Shown piece by piece: positions 50,433-59,131 of a stretch of DNA of 64,000 bases. The translations under genes and the position numbers were made by a program. This DNA comes from Hominisplanchenecus faecis (lineage in GTDB: Bacteria > Bacillota > Clostridia > Lachnospirales > Lachnospiraceae): NCBI RefSeq assembly GCF_020687205.1, contig NZ_JAJEQE010000007.1, forward strand, positions 1 through 64,000, given 5' to 3'. Numbering within the stretch: the first letter of the stretch is position 1; each line of letters starts with the position of its first letter. A model generated the notes under the pieces. It was not told the DNA's origin and ran no database searches. It was given only the letters and a program-made list of their open reading frames with translations.

Positions 50433-50870
50433 CTACCTTTCTCTTTGTAATCTCTGTTTTTTCTTTTGTTTCTGTTTTGGTACATCCCTTTGCCGGATGC
50501 CATTTCTTTCCATAAATCTTTTTGTTCCTTCCGGATCAAGCTCTGCCAGTTTTTTCAGGTCGAATGCAACCCTCTGGAAGATGCAGTAACCGGAGGATGC
50601 GGTATCCGGCTGTATCGTTCCCAGCTTATGCTGCTTTATAAAACGAAGCTTTTCTTTGCTGAAATTGTGGTCGATATAGGCTTCATTGATACCGCCCAGC
50701 GGAGCAAAAGGCAGGTTTACCGTAAGGTCTGCAAAGCTTTCCGGGTATCCATCTTCCATATGGTAAAGCCCGATATAGAGATTGTCATCGCTCATGTAAC
50801 TGTCTACCCTGAGAAATAATTCCTCCCGGCCATACTGCCAGTCGTAGCTCAGTGTCTTTGGTTCTTCCAT
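50433..50870 (-). CDS. DUF4313 domain protein
   Basis: 145 residues. SYDWQYGREELFLRVDSYMS, DDNLYIGLYHMEDGYPESFA and DLTVNLPFAPLGGINEAYID are DUF4313 features; KRFMERNGIRQR and a basic tail end it. The family occurs in Firmicutes ICEs between the prgI and virB6-like genes; no activity is known. The gap to the upstream gene is 12 bp. Confidence 0.75.
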   Translation of the reverse strand: MEEPKTLSYDWQYGREELFLRVDSYMSDDNLYIGLYHMEDGYPESFADLTVNLPFAPLGGINEAYIDHNFSKEKLRFIKQHKLGTIQPDTASSGYCIFQRVAFDLKKLAELDPEGTKRFMERNGIRQRDVPKQKQKKKQRLQRER

Positions 50871-50882
50871 TTTTTTCGCCTC

Positions 50883-51722
50883 CTATAATCCCATGATTTC
50901 TTTTACGATACGGTCGGATGCCTTGACTGCCCCGACCAGTACCAGCAGGTTAAATACCAGTTCCCCGACGTAATTCCAGACAATGGTCACGGCGGACAGG
51001 CTGGTGTCCCCGATGGCCGGCGGACTTGATGCAAACACCGAAAAGATGATGCAGGCCAGTGCGATGATGGCTCCTTCCAGACATACCCCGGCGTAGGAAC
51101 GGATAAAGTTCTTTCCTACAGACTGGGTTGGCTCCCCGGCAAAGGTTGCCAATGGAATCGGTGCGATGGCTGTGTACATATACAGCTTAAACATTCTCCC
51201 GTATACAGTCAGAATCATGACAAATGACAATACCGTAATCAGCAGGCTTCCTAATAAAGTTACGATCCACAAAGGGATAGATTCCAGCATCCCCACCGCT
51301 TCGATCTTGTCCACGATCTCCGAAGGCAACTCCGTTACAGTTCCACCCGCCATCCCGGAGTGGGACATGATATTTGTTACGATGCCCTGCACAATGGAAA
51401 AGATCGCGGTCAAAAGCTCCATGCCGGACATGACGGCTCCCTGTGCCAGTGCAAAACGGATAAAGGCTTTCACTACATGTTCCGGCTTTTTCATATCCGT
51501 GAAGCTCCCACAGGTTTTCACAAGCCCCGCCGCAAAGAACAGAACCAGCAGGCCGTACCCGATGGCTTTCAGTCCACCGTTGATGTTCGTCATCACGCTC
51601 CAGATCGCCCCGCCCTTGAAATTCTCCGGGCTTTGCGTCAGCAGTGTCCAGATCTCAGCCAGCTTGTCGCTCCAGGTCTGCAAGGCAGAATTTAGATTCT
51701 GTACGATCCAGTTATCACTCAA
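50883..51722 (-). CDS. VirB6/TrbL-like conjugation channel protein
   Basis: 279 residues with about six transmembrane segments (GYGLLVLFFAAGLVKTCGSF, IVTLLGSLLITVLSFVMILT, GAIIALACIIFSVFASS and others), matching the CD0419-type VirB6/TrbL family of clostridial conjugative elements. It forms part of the inner-membrane channel. Its position between the Maff2 and prgI-type genes is conserved. Complete. Confidence 0.85.
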   Translation of the reverse strand: MSDNWIVQNLNSALQTWSDKLAEIWTLLTQSPENFKGGAIWSVMTNINGGLKAIGYGLLVLFFAAGLVKTCGSFTDMKKPEHVVKAFIRFALAQGAVMSGMELLTAIFSIVQGIVTNIMSHSGMAGGTVTELPSEIVDKIEAVGMLESIPLWIVTLLGSLLITVLSFVMILTVYGRMFKLYMYTAIAPIPLATFAGEPTQSVGKNFIRSYAGVCLEGAIIALACIIFSVFASSPPAIGDTSLSAVTIVWNYVGELVFNLLVLVGAVKASDRIVKEIMGL

Positions 51723-51797
51723 ACAGTTTCACCTCCCATCCTGCAAAAGTGAGCAGGGAGCCGGCATTTCGCATGGCTCCCCTTCTGGTCTCTTCTC

Positions 51798-52157
51798 CTA
51801 TCCCATGATCAGGTCCAGGATCTCTTTTGCAAAAGTAATGATGATACCGCCTGCCAGTGTCAGAAATCCGTTTGCCCTCTGGCTCGGATCGTGGCTCTTT
51901 AAGGACAGGCCGACCTGCACGATACCAAATCCCAGCAGGATCAGGCCAATGGCACGGATTAGGGAAAAGATAAACGTGGACAGGTTATTGACTACGGTCA
52001 GCGGATCGCCTGCGGCATAAACGCAGGTCGCCCCAATGCAGATCGACAGTACCATGACTGCATACAGAGCAAACAGTTTCTTCTGCCCTCTCTTCATCTT
52101 CAGCGGTGCGGTCTCTTTCCTGGTTTCTGTGTGTTTCTTATTTTTCAGTAAATTCAT
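51798..52157 (-). CDS. Maff2-type small membrane protein (VirB2-like)
   Basis: 119 residues, ATG at 52157 behind GGGAGG. A signal-like first helix (LFALYAVMVLSICIGATCVY AA) followed by two hydrophobic helices (FIFSLIRAIGLILLGFGIVQ and ANGFLTLAGGIIITFAKEIL): the Maff2 family, whose topology resembles VirB2/TrbC pilins. Lies directly after virD4 as in other ICEs of this group. Confidence 0.82.
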   Translation of the reverse strand: MNLLKNKKHTETRKETAPLKMKRGQKKLFALYAVMVLSICIGATCVYAAGDPLTVVNNLSTFIFSLIRAIGLILLGFGIVQVGLSLKSHDPSQRANGFLTLAGGIIITFAKEILDLIMG

Positions 52158-52171
52158 TGGCATTCCTCCCA

Positions 52172-53905
52172 TCAAAAAAGCTCCCCGATGATGTCCTCAT
52201 CCAGAAGCAGTTCGTAATCGTCATATCTTGTTTCATCAAACACAAAATCGTCATGTGCCAGCGGTGCTTTCGCATAGTTGAACGGGCCGGCACCGCCGTC
52301 CTCGGTATACCGGATGTTGGGATGCTTCATCAGGTCATACTTGGCATCCAGTATGGGCCGTTCCCCACGGATAAACAGAAGGGCATTCTGGTTGTCCAGC
52401 ATACGGACTTCATCCGGCTGCAGCAGCTCCCTTCCGCTCTGCTGGAAGTTGGTGGAGTAGCTGCCGGATTTGCCCTTGGTCTGCCCGTAGGTGTTGGTGT
52501 CTATGGTTTCTTTCCCCAGTAATTCTGATACATATTTGTGTGTCTCTTTTTCGTTGCCGCCCAGGTATAAAAACTCATCGCAGTTGCCCACCAGACTCTC
52601 CCAGGAGTCTTTGAACAGAGCTTTTAACTGGCTCATGTTCTGGATGATGATGCTGCAGTAAATGGAACGGGATCGGCAGGTTGCCAGGATCTTCTCAAAC
52701 TCATTTGGCAGGGATACGTTTGGAAATTCATCCATGATGCAGTTGACCGGAACCAGGAGGGCACCGCCATGCACACGGTCTGCCATGTAATAAAGCGTCT
52801 GGAAAAGCTGGCTGTAGATCATGCCTACCAGATAATTCAAAGAAGTATCCGCATCCGGGATACAGCAGAAAAGGGCTACTTTCTTCTCGCCCATGCTAGA
52901 AAGATCCAGCTCATCGGTATTGGTCAGTTTGGCGATCTGCGGCAGGTTGAAGGCTGCCAGACGGACACCGACACTGATCAGGATGGACTTGGCGGTCTTT
53001 CCTGCCGCCTGCTTGTAGATGTGGTACTGCTTCACGGCAATGCTGTCCGGGTCCCGCATCTCCAAACGGTCAAACAAAATGTCCAGAGGGGACTCGTAGT
53101 CCTCGTCCTCTTCTTTTACCTGGGCAGAACCTAACATCTCCATAATCATGGCAAAGTTCTGTTCTTCCGGCGGAGCTTCGTGGAGCAGGTACAGCATCAG
53201 TGCCTGAAGCAGTGCGGTTTCGCTCTTCTCCCAGAAGGGATCGGAGGACTGGGAACCTTTAGGTGTGGTGTTTTGTATCAGATTGGAAATGAGACGGAGT
53301 ACGTCTTTATCATCGTGAACGTACTCGAATGGATTGTAGCAAAAAGATGTGTCGGGATTGATGAGGTCAAAGACACGCACCTCATATCCCTTTTTCTCCA
53401 GCAAGCCCCCTGTCTTTCGGAGCAGCTCCGCTTTGGGGTCTGTAATGACCATCGAACAGCAGCACTGCATGATGTTTGGCAGGGCAAAGCCTCTGGATTT
53501 TCCTGCACCGGAGCCTCCCACTACGAGAATGTTGAGACATCTGCGGTGCTTGTGGGTGTCAAGGCTAATGCGGAAGTTCTGTGTCAGCAGGATGTTCTGG
53601 GAGTACGGCTTCTTGCTATATTTCTTACAGATCTGCCGGGCATCGCCCCATCTGGCAGAGCCATGTTCTTCCCCTCTGCGGTAGTTCTTCTGACTGGAAT
53701 AAAAAATGCCGATCCCGGCTGCGTAAAGTAACGTGCAGACCAGCATCGACTTGATGGTGTATTCCGTATAATGAAACTGGAAGGGATGGTTCAGCTTTTC
53801 TGTGAGAACCTCCATCAGCTCGAAAAGATTCCTGCCCGGCTGGATGGCATCCGCAAGCAGGATTGCTACCCACCAGATGACAGGCAGTCCGGCAAGCCAA
53901 ATCAC
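52172..53905 (-). CDS. VirD4-like coupling protein (T4CP)
   Basis: About 577 residues. Two N-terminal membrane helices (WLAGLPVIWWVAILLADAI and SMLVCTLLYAAGIGIFYS), Walker A ILVVGGSGAGKSRGFALPN near residue 130, Walker B VNCIMDEFPNVS, and later SIIIQNMSQLKALFKDSWES. This ATPase brings the relaxase-DNA complex to the channel. The start is a GTG at 53905; the frame remains open upstream with no ATG, so the true start may be a non-ATG codon slightly upstream, coupled to the DUF4314 stop 22 bp away. Confidence 0.9.
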   Translation of the reverse strand: MIWLAGLPVIWWVAILLADAIQPGRNLFELMEVLTEKLNHPFQFHYTEYTIKSMLVCTLLYAAGIGIFYSSQKNYRRGEEHGSARWGDARQICKKYSKKPYSQNILLTQNFRISLDTHKHRRCLNILVVGGSGAGKSRGFALPNIMQCCCSMVITDPKAELLRKTGGLLEKKGYEVRVFDLINPDTSFCYNPFEYVHDDKDVLRLISNLIQNTTPKGSQSSDPFWEKSETALLQALMLYLLHEAPPEEQNFAMIMEMLGSAQVKEEDEDYESPLDILFDRLEMRDPDSIAVKQYHIYKQAAGKTAKSILISVGVRLAAFNLPQIAKLTNTDELDLSSMGEKKVALFCCIPDADTSLNYLVGMIYSQLFQTLYYMADRVHGGALLVPVNCIMDEFPNVSLPNEFEKILATCRSRSIYCSIIIQNMSQLKALFKDSWESLVGNCDEFLYLGGNEKETHKYVSELLGKETIDTNTYGQTKGKSGSYSTNFQQSGRELLQPDEVRMLDNQNALLFIRGERPILDAKYDLMKHPNIRYTEDGGAGPFNYAKAPLAHDDFVFDETRYDDYELLLDEDIIGELF

Positions 53906-53928
53906 CCAGTCTGACTTCCGGCTGTTTG

Positions 53929-54180
53929 TTACCGGGATGGCTGCTGTTTGGGCCTCTCTGCTCTTGGCAGGTCCGTAATGTGGAAGCTGTCCACTCCCGG
54001 AACGAGGGCAAGGCTGCTTCCATTCTCCCAGTTTACGTGGATCTGCCCTGCATCGTCTACCATATCCACCTTACCTTTTAAGCCGGGTGGCATGTGGCTC
54101 TCCCCCTCCATGCTGTTAAGCGTGACCTCGGTTCCCGGCGGATATCTTCTCCGCATGGCTTCTATTCTTTCTTGTGTCAT
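53929..54180 (-). CDS. DUF4314 domain protein
   Basis: 83 residues (90 if a GTG at 54201 is used). MTQERIEAMRRRYPPGTEVT, LNSMEGESHMPPGLKGKVDM and VDDAGQIHVNWENGSSLALV give the DUF4314 pattern, a small SH3-like beta-barrel found in Firmicutes ICEs and phages. Function unknown. Overlaps or abuts the start of the coupling protein gene. Confidence 0.78.
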   Translation of the reverse strand: MTQERIEAMRRRYPPGTEVTLNSMEGESHMPPGLKGKVDMVDDAGQIHVNWENGSSLALVPGVDSFHITDLPRAERPKQQPSR

Positions 54181-54210
54181 ATTTCTGTATATTTGTACCA
54201 CATCCTTTCT

Positions 54211-54525
54211 TCATCTTCCCCTTCCACGGTATGGGCGGTATCTGGATTTCATGATCTTTAACAGGACGCTGTCGATCCCATCGGAATAGCGTCCGTTTTT
54301 CAGGTATGTGTCCCGGAGCTGGTTTAAGGCTTCCACGGATTTGCTGTGTTCGGCTTCTGTCAGGTAGAGCTTTCCCTCTTCCTGCTCTGCCAGCTTCAGA
54401 ACCAGATCCCGTGTGGTATCCACCGGAAGCCCCTGTTCTTTTTCCTGCCGGAACACTTCCCGGAGTGCATGGATCAGCATGTGGTTCATGATCCGGTCCA
54501 TCTTTACATATCGCATTCTTGTCAT
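54211..54525 (-). CDS. Hypothetical ICE protein
   Basis: 104 residues, helical: MNHMLIHALREVFRQEKEQG, LVLKLAEQEEGKLYLTEAEH and SKSVEALNQLRDTYLKNGRY. No membrane segment and no family recognised. AGGAGG lies before the ATG. The gene sits between the ArdC-like gene and DUF4314 in the transfer operon and keeps tight spacing, which supports it as real. Confidence 0.65.
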   Translation of the reverse strand: MTRMRYVKMDRIMNHMLIHALREVFRQEKEQGLPVDTTRDLVLKLAEQEEGKLYLTEAEHSKSVEALNQLRDTYLKNGRYSDGIDSVLLKIMKSRYRPYRGRGR

Positions 54526-54621
54526 AGGCGAGCCTCCTTATTTCCTCTTTTTTCTCAACCACAACATACCACACTTCCTCCCGGAAAGCTACTGCAAAAG
54601 AGCCGGAAAAGCCCCTTTTTA

Positions 54622-55560
54622 TCAGCGTTCCGGAGACTTTTTACTCTTGGCAGGTTTCTCCGTTTTTTCCTCCGGGATGGCAAATTCATCGGTCATAAAT
54701 TCCTGCTCGCTTTTGCCAAGGTTGCGGTCTACCTGCTTGCCAATGGAATAGGCTGCACTCTTTACATCCTGGATAAAGGAGCGGAGTTCTTTCGGATCTT
54801 TCTGTCCGAATGCCTGCATCTGGCATACCTTGTCAAAGGAAAAACCGGAGACATCCACGCCGTATTTCTGTGCTGTCACATACGCCGCACAATAGGCCTG
54901 TGCCGATACCCCTGCCCGGCTGTAGCTTCCATCGTGATGGTCAAGGGATGCACAGGCCAACTCCCGGCTGATGGAATGGAACGTTGCATTTTCGCTCATG
55001 CCATTTCGGACATAGATCGTCCGCTTGTTCGGGATGTACTGTGCCTGTACCTTATCCGGCAGATTGTCTGCGATCTGAATCCGTACCTCGCTGTCGGTCA
55101 GCAGTGCTTCCATCAGCTGGTCCATCGGCTTTGGCTCTGCCTCTTCCGGCTGCTTGGTACGGATCTGGCTGATGTCATAGGCTTTCTGGATGGAGTACCC
55201 CTGCTGGATGACACCGTCCTTTTCATATTCCTGTCCGACAATGAAGTTGTATCCCTTGCTTCCGGTCTTGACTACCTTGCCTTCTTCCTTCCATTTTTCA
55301 AAGGTCTTGACCTGCCGGATCTCCGGATTCTGTGCATAAAGCAGGAACAGGTTGTCTGTCCTCTGCGGCTTGCACTGTCCCATAAAATCAAGGAATCCTT
55401 TTAAGGAGTCCCCATTCTGGAAGACCTCCTGTGCCTTTCCATCGATCATACCCCAGATTTCTTCCCTCTCCTGCTTTTTCTGTGCGGCATATTCTTCTTT
55501 CGATAACCGCTGGGCGGACTGCTCCTGCGAGTCCTGCCCTAAAAATTTTGTCAGGTCCAT
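54622..55560 (-). CDS. ArdC-like protein with degenerate metallopeptidase domain
   Basis: 312 residues. The N-terminal domain (SLKGFLDFMGQCKPQRTDNL FLLYAQNPEIRQVKTFEKWK, GYNFIVGQEYEKDG) is like the ssDNA-binding domain of ArdC antirestriction proteins. The following domain has the layout of the ArdC zinc peptidase (NKRTIYVRNGMSENATFHSI, SRELACASLDHH) but the HExxH motif is replaced by HSISREL, so it is probably not a peptidase. A role in protecting incoming ICE DNA is plausible. GAGGTAGGAG precedes the ATG. Confidence 0.65.
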   Translation of the reverse strand: MDLTKFLGQDSQEQSAQRLSKEEYAAQKKQEREEIWGMIDGKAQEVFQNGDSLKGFLDFMGQCKPQRTDNLFLLYAQNPEIRQVKTFEKWKEEGKVVKTGSKGYNFIVGQEYEKDGVIQQGYSIQKAYDISQIRTKQPEEAEPKPMDQLMEALLTDSEVRIQIADNLPDKVQAQYIPNKRTIYVRNGMSENATFHSISRELACASLDHHDGSYSRAGVSAQAYCAAYVTAQKYGVDVSGFSFDKVCQMQAFGQKDPKELRSFIQDVKSAAYSIGKQVDRNLGKSEQEFMTDEFAIPEEKTEKPAKSKKSPER

Positions 55561-55563
55561 CTC

Positions 55564-56400
55564 CTACCTCGCTTTCACCTTTCGTTTATTTCTTGCTTTC
55601 TTCTGCGTTTTCCTTGGTCCACGGTTCTTTTCCCGGCTCCGCTTCTGGGATTCCTCTGCTTTTTCCCGTTTGATGTTCTCCAGCTCCCGGCGGACACTGG
55701 GACGCTCCTGTTCCCTCTGCCCTGCATCAGTCCCTTTTTCCTGCCCGGTAGAAATATTTCTGCTGTGCAAGGAAGAGCCGGACAGATTCTCTTCCCCCTC
55801 TTCCTGCACCGGGATAAAATTTTCCGGTTCGGAAAACTCCTTTTCGGGATGATTCTGGTTCTTTTCCTCTTCAGAAAAGTCCATGTCACCGACCTGGAAT
55901 GCTTCGTCCAGATCGCTGATTTCAAACTGCACCTCGCCCTCCGGCATCTGCACAGTTTCCTGTACTGCTTCGGTTTCCGGTGCTTCCATTCCGGCGGTTA
56001 CCTCATGGACAGCTTCCCCGACTTCGCTCCTTACAAAATCAAGGTTCATCTTATCCATGACACGGTTGACTTTGGCTGCATCATCGGCAAAGACCATGAC
56101 CTCGCTCATCTCCGGGTTCTTTTTATCCCGGATGATCACATAGAGCAGTCCTCGTTTCCTGCCCTCACTGCAGAATTCACGCAGGCGGTCAGATGGCACA
56201 GTGAAGAACTTCAATGGCTTGTTCTCCTTTAACATCCGCACCATTCTGGTCTTGCCCCTCGTTTTCTTCTGGTCTTTTAATACGGCGGCAACAAATACCG
56301 CCAGATGCTTTGCCAGCGTACCCGAAAGCCTGAGCCCGTGGTCCACGCCGTCCAGGGAATACCGGACGATCTGGTCCGCCGCATCGCCTCCATAATTCAT
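55564..56400 (-). CDS. PcfB family protein (DUF3801)
   Basis: 278 residues, start at 56400 (MNYGGDAADQIVRYSLDGVD). KHLAVFVAAVLKDQKKTRGK and LKFFTVPSDRLREFCSEGRK followed by GLLYVIIRDKKNPEMSEVMV are PcfB / DUF3801 motifs. PcfB interacts with the coupling protein and relaxase in enterococcal pCF10 transfer. The second half is long, acidic then very basic (KREKAEESQKRSREKNRGPR), longer than usual PcfB. Overlaps the relaxase stop region. Confidence 0.8.
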   Translation of the reverse strand: MNYGGDAADQIVRYSLDGVDHGLRLSGTLAKHLAVFVAAVLKDQKKTRGKTRMVRMLKENKPLKFFTVPSDRLREFCSEGRKRGLLYVIIRDKKNPEMSEVMVFADDAAKVNRVMDKMNLDFVRSEVGEAVHEVTAGMEAPETEAVQETVQMPEGEVQFEISDLDEAFQVGDMDFSEEEKNQNHPEKEFSEPENFIPVQEEGEENLSGSSLHSRNISTGQEKGTDAGQREQERPSVRRELENIKREKAEESQKRSREKNRGPRKTQKKARNKRKVKAR

Positions 56401-56405
56401 ATCGT

Positions 56406-57704
56406 TCACCTGCTTTCTGTTTCCTTTTGTCTGGTTTTCTCCGTCTTATCTTCTTCCTGTTCTGCCTGTCTCTGGATCTGCTCTGCCAGACGCATCCGCT
56501 CTTCCATCTCTCTGGACTGCTGTTCGATCCGGATACAAATGCGGATATCCTTCCGAAGCGGCTTCAGTACTTTGTTGATCTGACCGATCCTGACACCGTC
56601 CGGTTCGCTCCGGTAGAGCCGCTTCCGTTCTTTCGTGAGTGCCTGCACCTGTTCTTCCAACGGGGTACGGTAGGCGAGCAGTTCTTCACGGGTGGTGATT
56701 TGATGCTTCTGGAGAAATTCCATCTGCTCGATCCTGGCATCCAGTTTCCGGATATCTGCCCGGAGCACCGGGGAGATCCTTTTCGGCTTCTGCTTTAGAA
56801 CACCCATCTGATACAGATAGGAATAGTACAGGGCCTGTATCCCCTTTAGCTTCTTTTTCGGGGTTCGGGAAATTCCTTCTTTCCCAGCAGGTGTCCTGCT
56901 CTTTGGCTGTAAGATCCACTGCCGGATACTCTCTTCTGAGTAATGCTTCCCCAGGCTCCGCAGACGGATATACCGTTCCATCCCCGGTGCTTTTAATGCA
57001 ATGTACTTCCGGTTCAGCTTCCACTGGTATCCCCTCTGCTTCATCTGGTCCAGAAACTGTTTCCATGTGAAGCTTTCTGCCACCGCATCCCGGATATCCA
57101 GACGGATCGAGGTTCTCCAGGTCGGCTTTCCGTCCTGTTCTGCCATCCACTGGGCATAGGACTTCCCTTTGCCGTTTTTCGGCTCGATGACAGATAAGCC
57201 GTATTTCAGGCATAAGGCATCCGAAGCTTTCCGCACATCCTCATAGTAACTCCTGCTGTTGCTGTGGTACTTTTTCCCATCTTCCATGCTAACGGAATTA
57301 AACACGATGTGGTTGTGGTAATGCTCCGTGTTCAGATGGGTGGTGATGACTGCTTCGTATTTTCTCTGAAGGAGCCTTTCTGCCAGCTCCATGCCGATCT
57401 GGTGTGCCAGTTCCGGGGTGACTTCCCCTTTGGCAAAGCTCTGCACCAGATGGTAGCCCTGTACCCCGTCCATCTTGTGGTAGCGTTTCTTCGTTTCTAC
57501 CATATCTTGATAGGCAGTCTCGCAGACACAGCCGATGGCATCCTCAAAAACGGAACGCTCTGTCTTGTCCCGGTTCATGGCGTAATCAATGGCTTCTTCC
57601 AGAGAGCCGGCACTCTGCCCTTTCTTTGTGGTCTTATCCTTATTTCGGATGTAAGTGATGGAATTGTCCAGACGGCTGACCGGGATGATACTGGTGTATG
57701 CCAT
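56406..57704 (-). CDS. Relaxase (MobA/VirD2-type mobilisation nuclease)
   Basis: 432 residues. The N-terminal relaxase domain carries the metal-binding histidines in THLNTEHYHNHIVFNSVSME, and an upstream GYHLVQSFAKGEVTPELAHQ helix (motif of MobP-class relaxases). It nicks oriT and leads the strand into the recipient. C-terminal half (DIRDAVAESFTWKQFLDQMK, then a long charged helical part) typical of ICE relaxases. GAGG precedes the ATG; overlaps nothing but is 3 bp from the MobC-like stop. Complete; the catalytic Tyr is not assigned by eye. Confidence 0.9.
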   Translation of the reverse strand: MAYTSIIPVSRLDNSITYIRNKDKTTKKGQSAGSLEEAIDYAMNRDKTERSVFEDAIGCVCETAYQDMVETKKRYHKMDGVQGYHLVQSFAKGEVTPELAHQIGMELAERLLQRKYEAVITTHLNTEHYHNHIVFNSVSMEDGKKYHSNSRSYYEDVRKASDALCLKYGLSVIEPKNGKGKSYAQWMAEQDGKPTWRTSIRLDIRDAVAESFTWKQFLDQMKQRGYQWKLNRKYIALKAPGMERYIRLRSLGKHYSEESIRQWILQPKSRTPAGKEGISRTPKKKLKGIQALYYSYLYQMGVLKQKPKRISPVLRADIRKLDARIEQMEFLQKHQITTREELLAYRTPLEEQVQALTKERKRLYRSEPDGVRIGQINKVLKPLRKDIRICIRIEQQSREMEERMRLAEQIQRQAEQEEDKTEKTRQKETESR

Positions 57705-57707
57705 CGG

Positions 57708-58016
57708 CTACCATTCCTCTTTGACCAGCCTCCATGTCTCTTTCGTCATGCGGAGCATTTCCCGGATACTCTCTTCCCCGGCCATCCCACAGCCGTTGGC
57801 TACATGGGCAAGCTGGTTGGCATTGTTGCACAGACCGGATATTTTCCGTAAAAGCTCTGCATGATGCTCACAGGGTCTTGCCCGGACTTCGCCGCCCATG
57901 ACGATGGAACGGATATATTCCTCACGGGACAGGCCGCTTTTTTCTACCTGTTCTTCCAGAAAACGCAGCTCCTTTGCATTGAGGCGGACTGGTATCACAT
58001 GGTTTCTTTTTCTCAT
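57708..58016 (-). CDS. MobC-like relaxosome protein
   Basis: 102 residues. A ribbon-helix-helix N-terminus (RNHVIPVRLNAKELRFLEEQ, VEKSGLSREEYIRSIVMG) and a helical tail with ISGLCNNANQLAHVANGCGM, the Mob_C motif. It binds oriT and helps the relaxase. Located 3 bp upstream of the relaxase gene. oriT probably lies near this end of the gene pair. Confidence 0.85.
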   Translation of the reverse strand: MRKRNHVIPVRLNAKELRFLEEQVEKSGLSREEYIRSIVMGGEVRARPCEHHAELLRKISGLCNNANQLAHVANGCGMAGEESIREMLRMTKETWRLVKEEW

Positions 58017-58054
58017 CTCTTCACCTGCTTTCCAACGGGTTATTGATTACTCCA

Positions 58055-58135
58055 TTACATTTCACGGTTTTTCCAGATCAGGAATCCTGTCAGCACGCCA
58101 ATGGCTACGGCTGCAGCAATGATCTTTTTCTTCAT
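58055..58135 (-). CDS. Very small membrane protein
   Basis: 26 residues, MKKKIIAAAVAIGVLTGFLI then WKNREM. A Lys-rich start and one hydrophobic helix. GGTGAGG lies at good spacing before the ATG, and the gene fits snugly between DUF3789 (7-bp gap) and the MobC-like gene. Function unknown. Confidence 0.5.
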   Translation of the reverse strand: MKKKIIAAAVAIGVLTGFLIWKNREM

Positions 58136-58142
58136 ATAGGCC

Positions 58143-58520
58143 TCACCCCCTTTCCGGTACCTGGCACAGCTCCATCGGGGCAAGCATGATTCCCCTCTTT
58201 TCCATCTCTTTTGCAAATTCCAGAAGGTTCCATTTCTTCCCATCGATCATAGCAGAATCGGCATCCAGATAGTGGCAGGTGGATACGTTCCGCTCTCCAT
58301 TTGGGGCATTCTGCACAAGGCTCTCCCCGTCTGCCAGACGGAACAGTTCCTCTCCCTGGCTGTTTACAAAACAGATGCACACGCCGTGGTCGATGATCTC
58401 TTTCCGTTTTATCCGGCACCGCTCCAGCGCCTCGTCCTCCCGCTTTCCAGCTATGAAAAGACACATTGCAAAAACGCCCATTACTCCTCCAGTCATTGTG
58501 CCAAGTATAAATCCCAACAT
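58143..58520 (-). CDS. DUF3789 domain protein with C-terminal extension
   Basis: 125 residues, ATG at 58520 behind AAAGGAG. The first 30 residues (MLGFILGTMTGGVMGVFAMC) are the DUF3789 membrane helix. The rest (ICFVNSQGEELFRLADGESL, NERNVSTCHYLDADSAMIDG and KKWNLLEFAKEMEKRGIML) resembles a domain often fused to large ICE polyproteins. DUF3789 proteins are normally 25-45 residues, so this is a fusion. Role unknown. Confidence 0.65.
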   Translation of the reverse strand: MLGFILGTMTGGVMGVFAMCLFIAGKREDEALERCRIKRKEIIDHGVCICFVNSQGEELFRLADGESLVQNAPNGERNVSTCHYLDADSAMIDGKKWNLLEFAKEMEKRGIMLAPMELCQVPERG

Positions 58521-58662
58521 TTTTTCGTTCTCCTTTCGTCTGTTTACGGCTCGGTATGGGGGATTGGGGTTCTCCCCAAAGTGCGCTTGGATATCCAAAC
58601 GCTATGCTTGCAAAACCAGTCGCATCCGGTTTCGTCCCCTCTGAACCAGTCGTTTTTCTGAA

Positions 58663-58995
58663 TCATTCATTTTCCTTGATTTTGCTCAACCCATCCAGTG
58701 TGGTACAGATGATATGGAGTCTGTCAGCCATGCTGATCTCCGTGTTCATCGTCCCGGTGGTCTCTTTTCCGCAGACGACCACCATCCTGCACCGCCTTAA
58801 GATCTGGTGGGACATTCTCCGCATGGCCTGCATATCCTCTGCGTCCCCATCATCAAGGAATGGGGAAAAGCTGTACTGCGGGCAGATCGGCACATATCCC
58901 AATTCGTAGATCTTCCTGCAGTACCGCTGTACTTTGGTCTTTCCCTCTTCTGCAGAACAGCAGACATAAGCAAGTGCCTGTTCCAATACGACCAT
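58663..58995 (-). CDS. Nucleotide-deoxyribosyltransferase-like protein (DUF4406/DUF7768 type)
   Basis: 110 residues. LAYVCCSAEEGKTKVQRYCR KIYELGYVPICPQYSFSPFL, then AMRRMSHQILRRCRMVVVCG and GTMNTEISMADRLHI. It matches small proteins of the nucleoside 2-deoxyribosyltransferase fold that are common in ICEs and phages; activity is not demonstrated. AGGAAAGGAG precedes the ATG. Confidence 0.6.
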   Translation of the reverse strand: MVVLEQALAYVCCSAEEGKTKVQRYCRKIYELGYVPICPQYSFSPFLDDGDAEDMQAMRRMSHQILRRCRMVVVCGKETTGTMNTEISMADRLHIICTTLDGLSKIKENE

Positions 58996-59067
58996 CTCCT
59001 TTCCTGACCGGACAGTTTACCTCTATCCGGCATGATCTAAAAAACACCCACAAAGCATTCTGGCTCT

Positions 59068-59130
59068 GTGGATGTCTTGTGGACATCTGGATTCTTTTCT
59101 TTCTTTTTTCAGATGTCTGGCAGACATCCG
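59068..59130. repeat. Two similar hairpins downstream of the methyltransferase gene
   Basis: GATGTC-TTGTG-GACATC (59071-59087) and GATGTCTG-G-CAGACATC (59112-59128) lie 41 bp apart and directly after the methyltransferase stop codon. No T-tract; they may be processing sites or protein-binding sites. Confidence 0.45.
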
Positions 59131-59131
59131 G

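Noticed and set aside
54346-55404. 352-codon rightward frame opposite the ArdC-like gene
   Set aside because: Shadow frame; composition rich in Leu/Phe/Cys typical for antisense of coding DNA, no start signal.
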